In this document: positions 5,676 to 6,967 of the stretch, one piece after another
How the letters are laid out: each line of letters starts with the position of its first letter
Numbering within the stretch: position 1 is the first letter of the stretch
NCBI GenBank assembly: GCA_013813905.1
Contig: JACCQX010000045.1
Span: 1-6,967 of the forward strand
Source: Chloroflexota bacterium
Lineage (GTDB): Bacteria; Chloroflexota; Limnocylindria; Limnocylindrales; CSP1-4
DNA length: 6,967 nucleotides
Reading direction: 5' to 3'
Made by a program: the position numbers and the translations under genes
The notes under the pieces: generated by a model
What the model was told of the DNA's origin: nothing
The model's input: the letters and a program-made list of their open reading frames with translations, nothing else
Database searches by the model: none

Positions 5676-6967
5676 GTGCGGAGCACCAGGCGACCGACGA
5701 TCCGGTCGCGCTGGCCGACCAGGTCATCGAGATGGTGCGCGCCAAGGCCGCCCACGCCGAGGCGGAGGTAACGGTCCGCACGGGCACCGAGGCGCTGACC
5801 CGTTTCGCCGGCAGCTTCATCCACCAGAACGTGGCCGGAGAGAAGAGCCACATCGGGCTGCGCATAAGCCTGGCAGGCCAGACCACTTCCGTCAGCCTGG
5901 ACGGCCAGCCGAGCAACGACGCCCTGGGCCGGCTCATCGACGGCGCGCTGGAAACGGCGCGCGTCCTCCCCACCGACCCCGACTGGCCGGGCCTCGCTCC
6001 GGTGGCCGCTGCGCCCGATCCCGCACACTGGGACGACGCCACCGCTGACGCCTCGCCGGACGAGCGCGCCCGACGCGTGGCCGACTTCGTGGCGGCCGGC
6101 GACGGTCTGCAGACGGCCGGTTCCTGCGCGACGAACGCCACGTTCGCGGCCTTCGCCAACAGCGCTGGACAGCGGCTGTCCGGCCGGACCACCGTCGCCG
6201 CACTCGATGGCATCGCCCGTACCGGCACTTCGGACGGCAGCGCCCGCGGGGCCGCCGCCGGGCTGGGGGAGCTGGACGGTCGCGCACTCGGCGAACGTGC
6301 CGCCCGCAAGGCACGTGATGCCGCCGACGCCACGGATCTGGCGCCCGGCCGCTACGAGGTCGTGCTGGAACCGTCGTGCGTGGCGAACCTGCTGCAGTTC
6401 CTGTTCGTATACGGGTTCAACGGGCGCGCCGTGGAGGAGGGCCGCTCCTTCGTGCAGCTCGGCCAGGCTCAGTTCGACTCGGCCATCGCGCTGCGCGACG
6501 AAGCCACGGATCGAGGCACCGTGGGCCTCGCCTTCGACGTGGAGGGCACCCCGAAGCGGTCGCTCGACGTGGTGCGCGACGGCGTCACGGCCGGCGTCCT
6601 GCATACCCGCCGCACCGCGGCCAAGGCAGGAACGAAGAGCACCGGTCACGCGGTGGAGGGAGCCACTGAGTGGGGTGCATTGCCCGAGAACATCGTGCTG
6701 AAGCCCGGGGGGCGATCGCCCGAGGAGTTGCTCGCCGCCGTTGAGCGCGGTCTGCTGGTGACTGACTTCTGGTACACCCGCATCCTCGATCCGCGTACGC
6801 AGGTGGTCACCGGACTCACGCGCAACGGCGTCTGGCTGGTGGAGGGCGGCCGCATCGGTCGCGCCGTCTCCAACCTCCGCTTCACGCAATCGTTCCTGGA
6901 AGCGCTGGCACCGGGGGCGGTGCGCGGCGTGGGCTCGGACCAGTCGCTCCTGCTCGGTGGCTTCGGT
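5672..6967 (+). CDS. tldE: TldE/PmbA family protein, partner of TldD (3' end missing)
   Basis: The frame opens at ATG 5672, inside the ATGA overlap with tldD, and runs without a stop to the window edge; 432 residues are visible. E. coli TldE (PmbA) has 450, so only a short C-terminus is probably missing. It is the non-catalytic half of the TldD/TldE protease. It shares the fold and the FDVEGTP block (288-294) but lacks HExxxH: the matching stretch reads LEPSCVANLLQFL (232-244). The C-terminal part resembles TldE proteins: the TGHAVEG block, PENIVLKPG, the FWYTRILDPRTQVVTG stretch and SNLRFTQSFLEAL. No clear Shine-Dalgarno precedes it beyond a weak G-rich run, which fits translational coupling to tldD. 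The family name covers both subunits and some databases call either one TldD/PmbA, but order, missing zinc site and similarity make this the E subunit. Confidence 0.9.
   Translation, partial: MSAEHQATDDPVALADQVIEMVRAKAAHAEAEVTVRTGTEALTRFAGSFIHQNVAGEKSHIGLRISLAGQTTSVSLDGQPSNDALGRLIDGALETARVLPTDPDWPGLAPVAAAPDPAHWDDATADASPDERARRVADFVAAGDGLQTAGSCATNATFAAFANSAGQRLSGRTTVAALDGIARTGTSDGSARGAAAGLGELDGRALGERAARKARDAADATDLAPGRYEVVLEPSCVANLLQFLFVYGFNGRAVEEGRSFVQLGQAQFDSAIALRDEATDRGTVGLAFDVEGTPKRSLDVVRDGVTAGVLHTRRTAAKAGTKSTGHAVEGATEWGALPENIVLKPGGRSPEELLAAVERGLLVTDFWYTRILDPRTQVVTGLTRNGVWLVEGGRIGRAVSNLRFTQSFLEALAPGAVRGVGSDQSLLLGGFG

Noticed and set aside
5498..6889. A 463-codon open frame on the minus strand opposite the end of tldD and most of tldE
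   Set aside because: It lies antisense to two well-recognised genes, its protein is rich in Arg, Gly and Ala without any family motif, and long antisense frames are usual in GC-rich DNA.

Overview
This is a GC-rich bacterial chromosomal segment with six protein genes. Two are cut by the window edges. From left to right they are: an N-formylglutamate amidohydrolase (+, 5' end missing), a YghA-type short-chain dehydrogenase (-), an N-acetylglucosamine-6-phosphate deacetylase nagA (+), a soluble GAF-domain histidine kinase (+), and the metalloprotease pair tldD-tldE (+, tldE cut at its 3' end). Every stretch between genes is under 160 bp, and I see no tRNA, rRNA, insertion sequence, CRISPR array or phage gene. 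The high GC, soluble GAF kinase and apparent leaderless starts would suit Actinobacteriota or Chloroflexota. The sequence alone does not settle which.

Layout: the amidohydrolase and the dehydrogenase converge on a 26-bp gap that carries a short inverted repeat. The dehydrogenase and nagA diverge from a 159-bp gap with two palindromes: CGTGACTCGACTCACG near the dehydrogenase start and CCAGCGACGCTGG just upstream of the nagA -10 box. nagA is followed by the kinase, with the kinase's own -10 box in the 36-bp gap. After a 64-bp gap comes tldD, which overlaps tldE by the four bases ATGA.

The most informative non-coding signal is shared by nagA, the kinase and tldD. Each has a TANNNT box (TACCCT, TATCAT, TAGCAT) ending exactly 6 nt before the start codon, and none has a Shine-Dalgarno sequence. 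This is the layout expected of leaderless mRNAs. It fixes the starts of nagA at GTG 1799 and of the kinase at GTG 2957, both downstream of longer possible starts. By contrast, the dehydrogenase has a good Shine-Dalgarno (AGGAGA), and tldE appears to be translationally coupled to tldD.

Functionally this looks like a set of independent housekeeping or metabolic units: formyl-amino-acid hydrolysis, carbonyl reduction, amino-sugar recycling, one orphan sensor kinase and a proteolytic heterodimer. It does not look like one pathway. I found no clearly new system. The items most worth a second look are the uniform leaderless promoter geometry, the palindromes beside the promoters, the orphan kinase, and the question of what TldD/TldE cleave.
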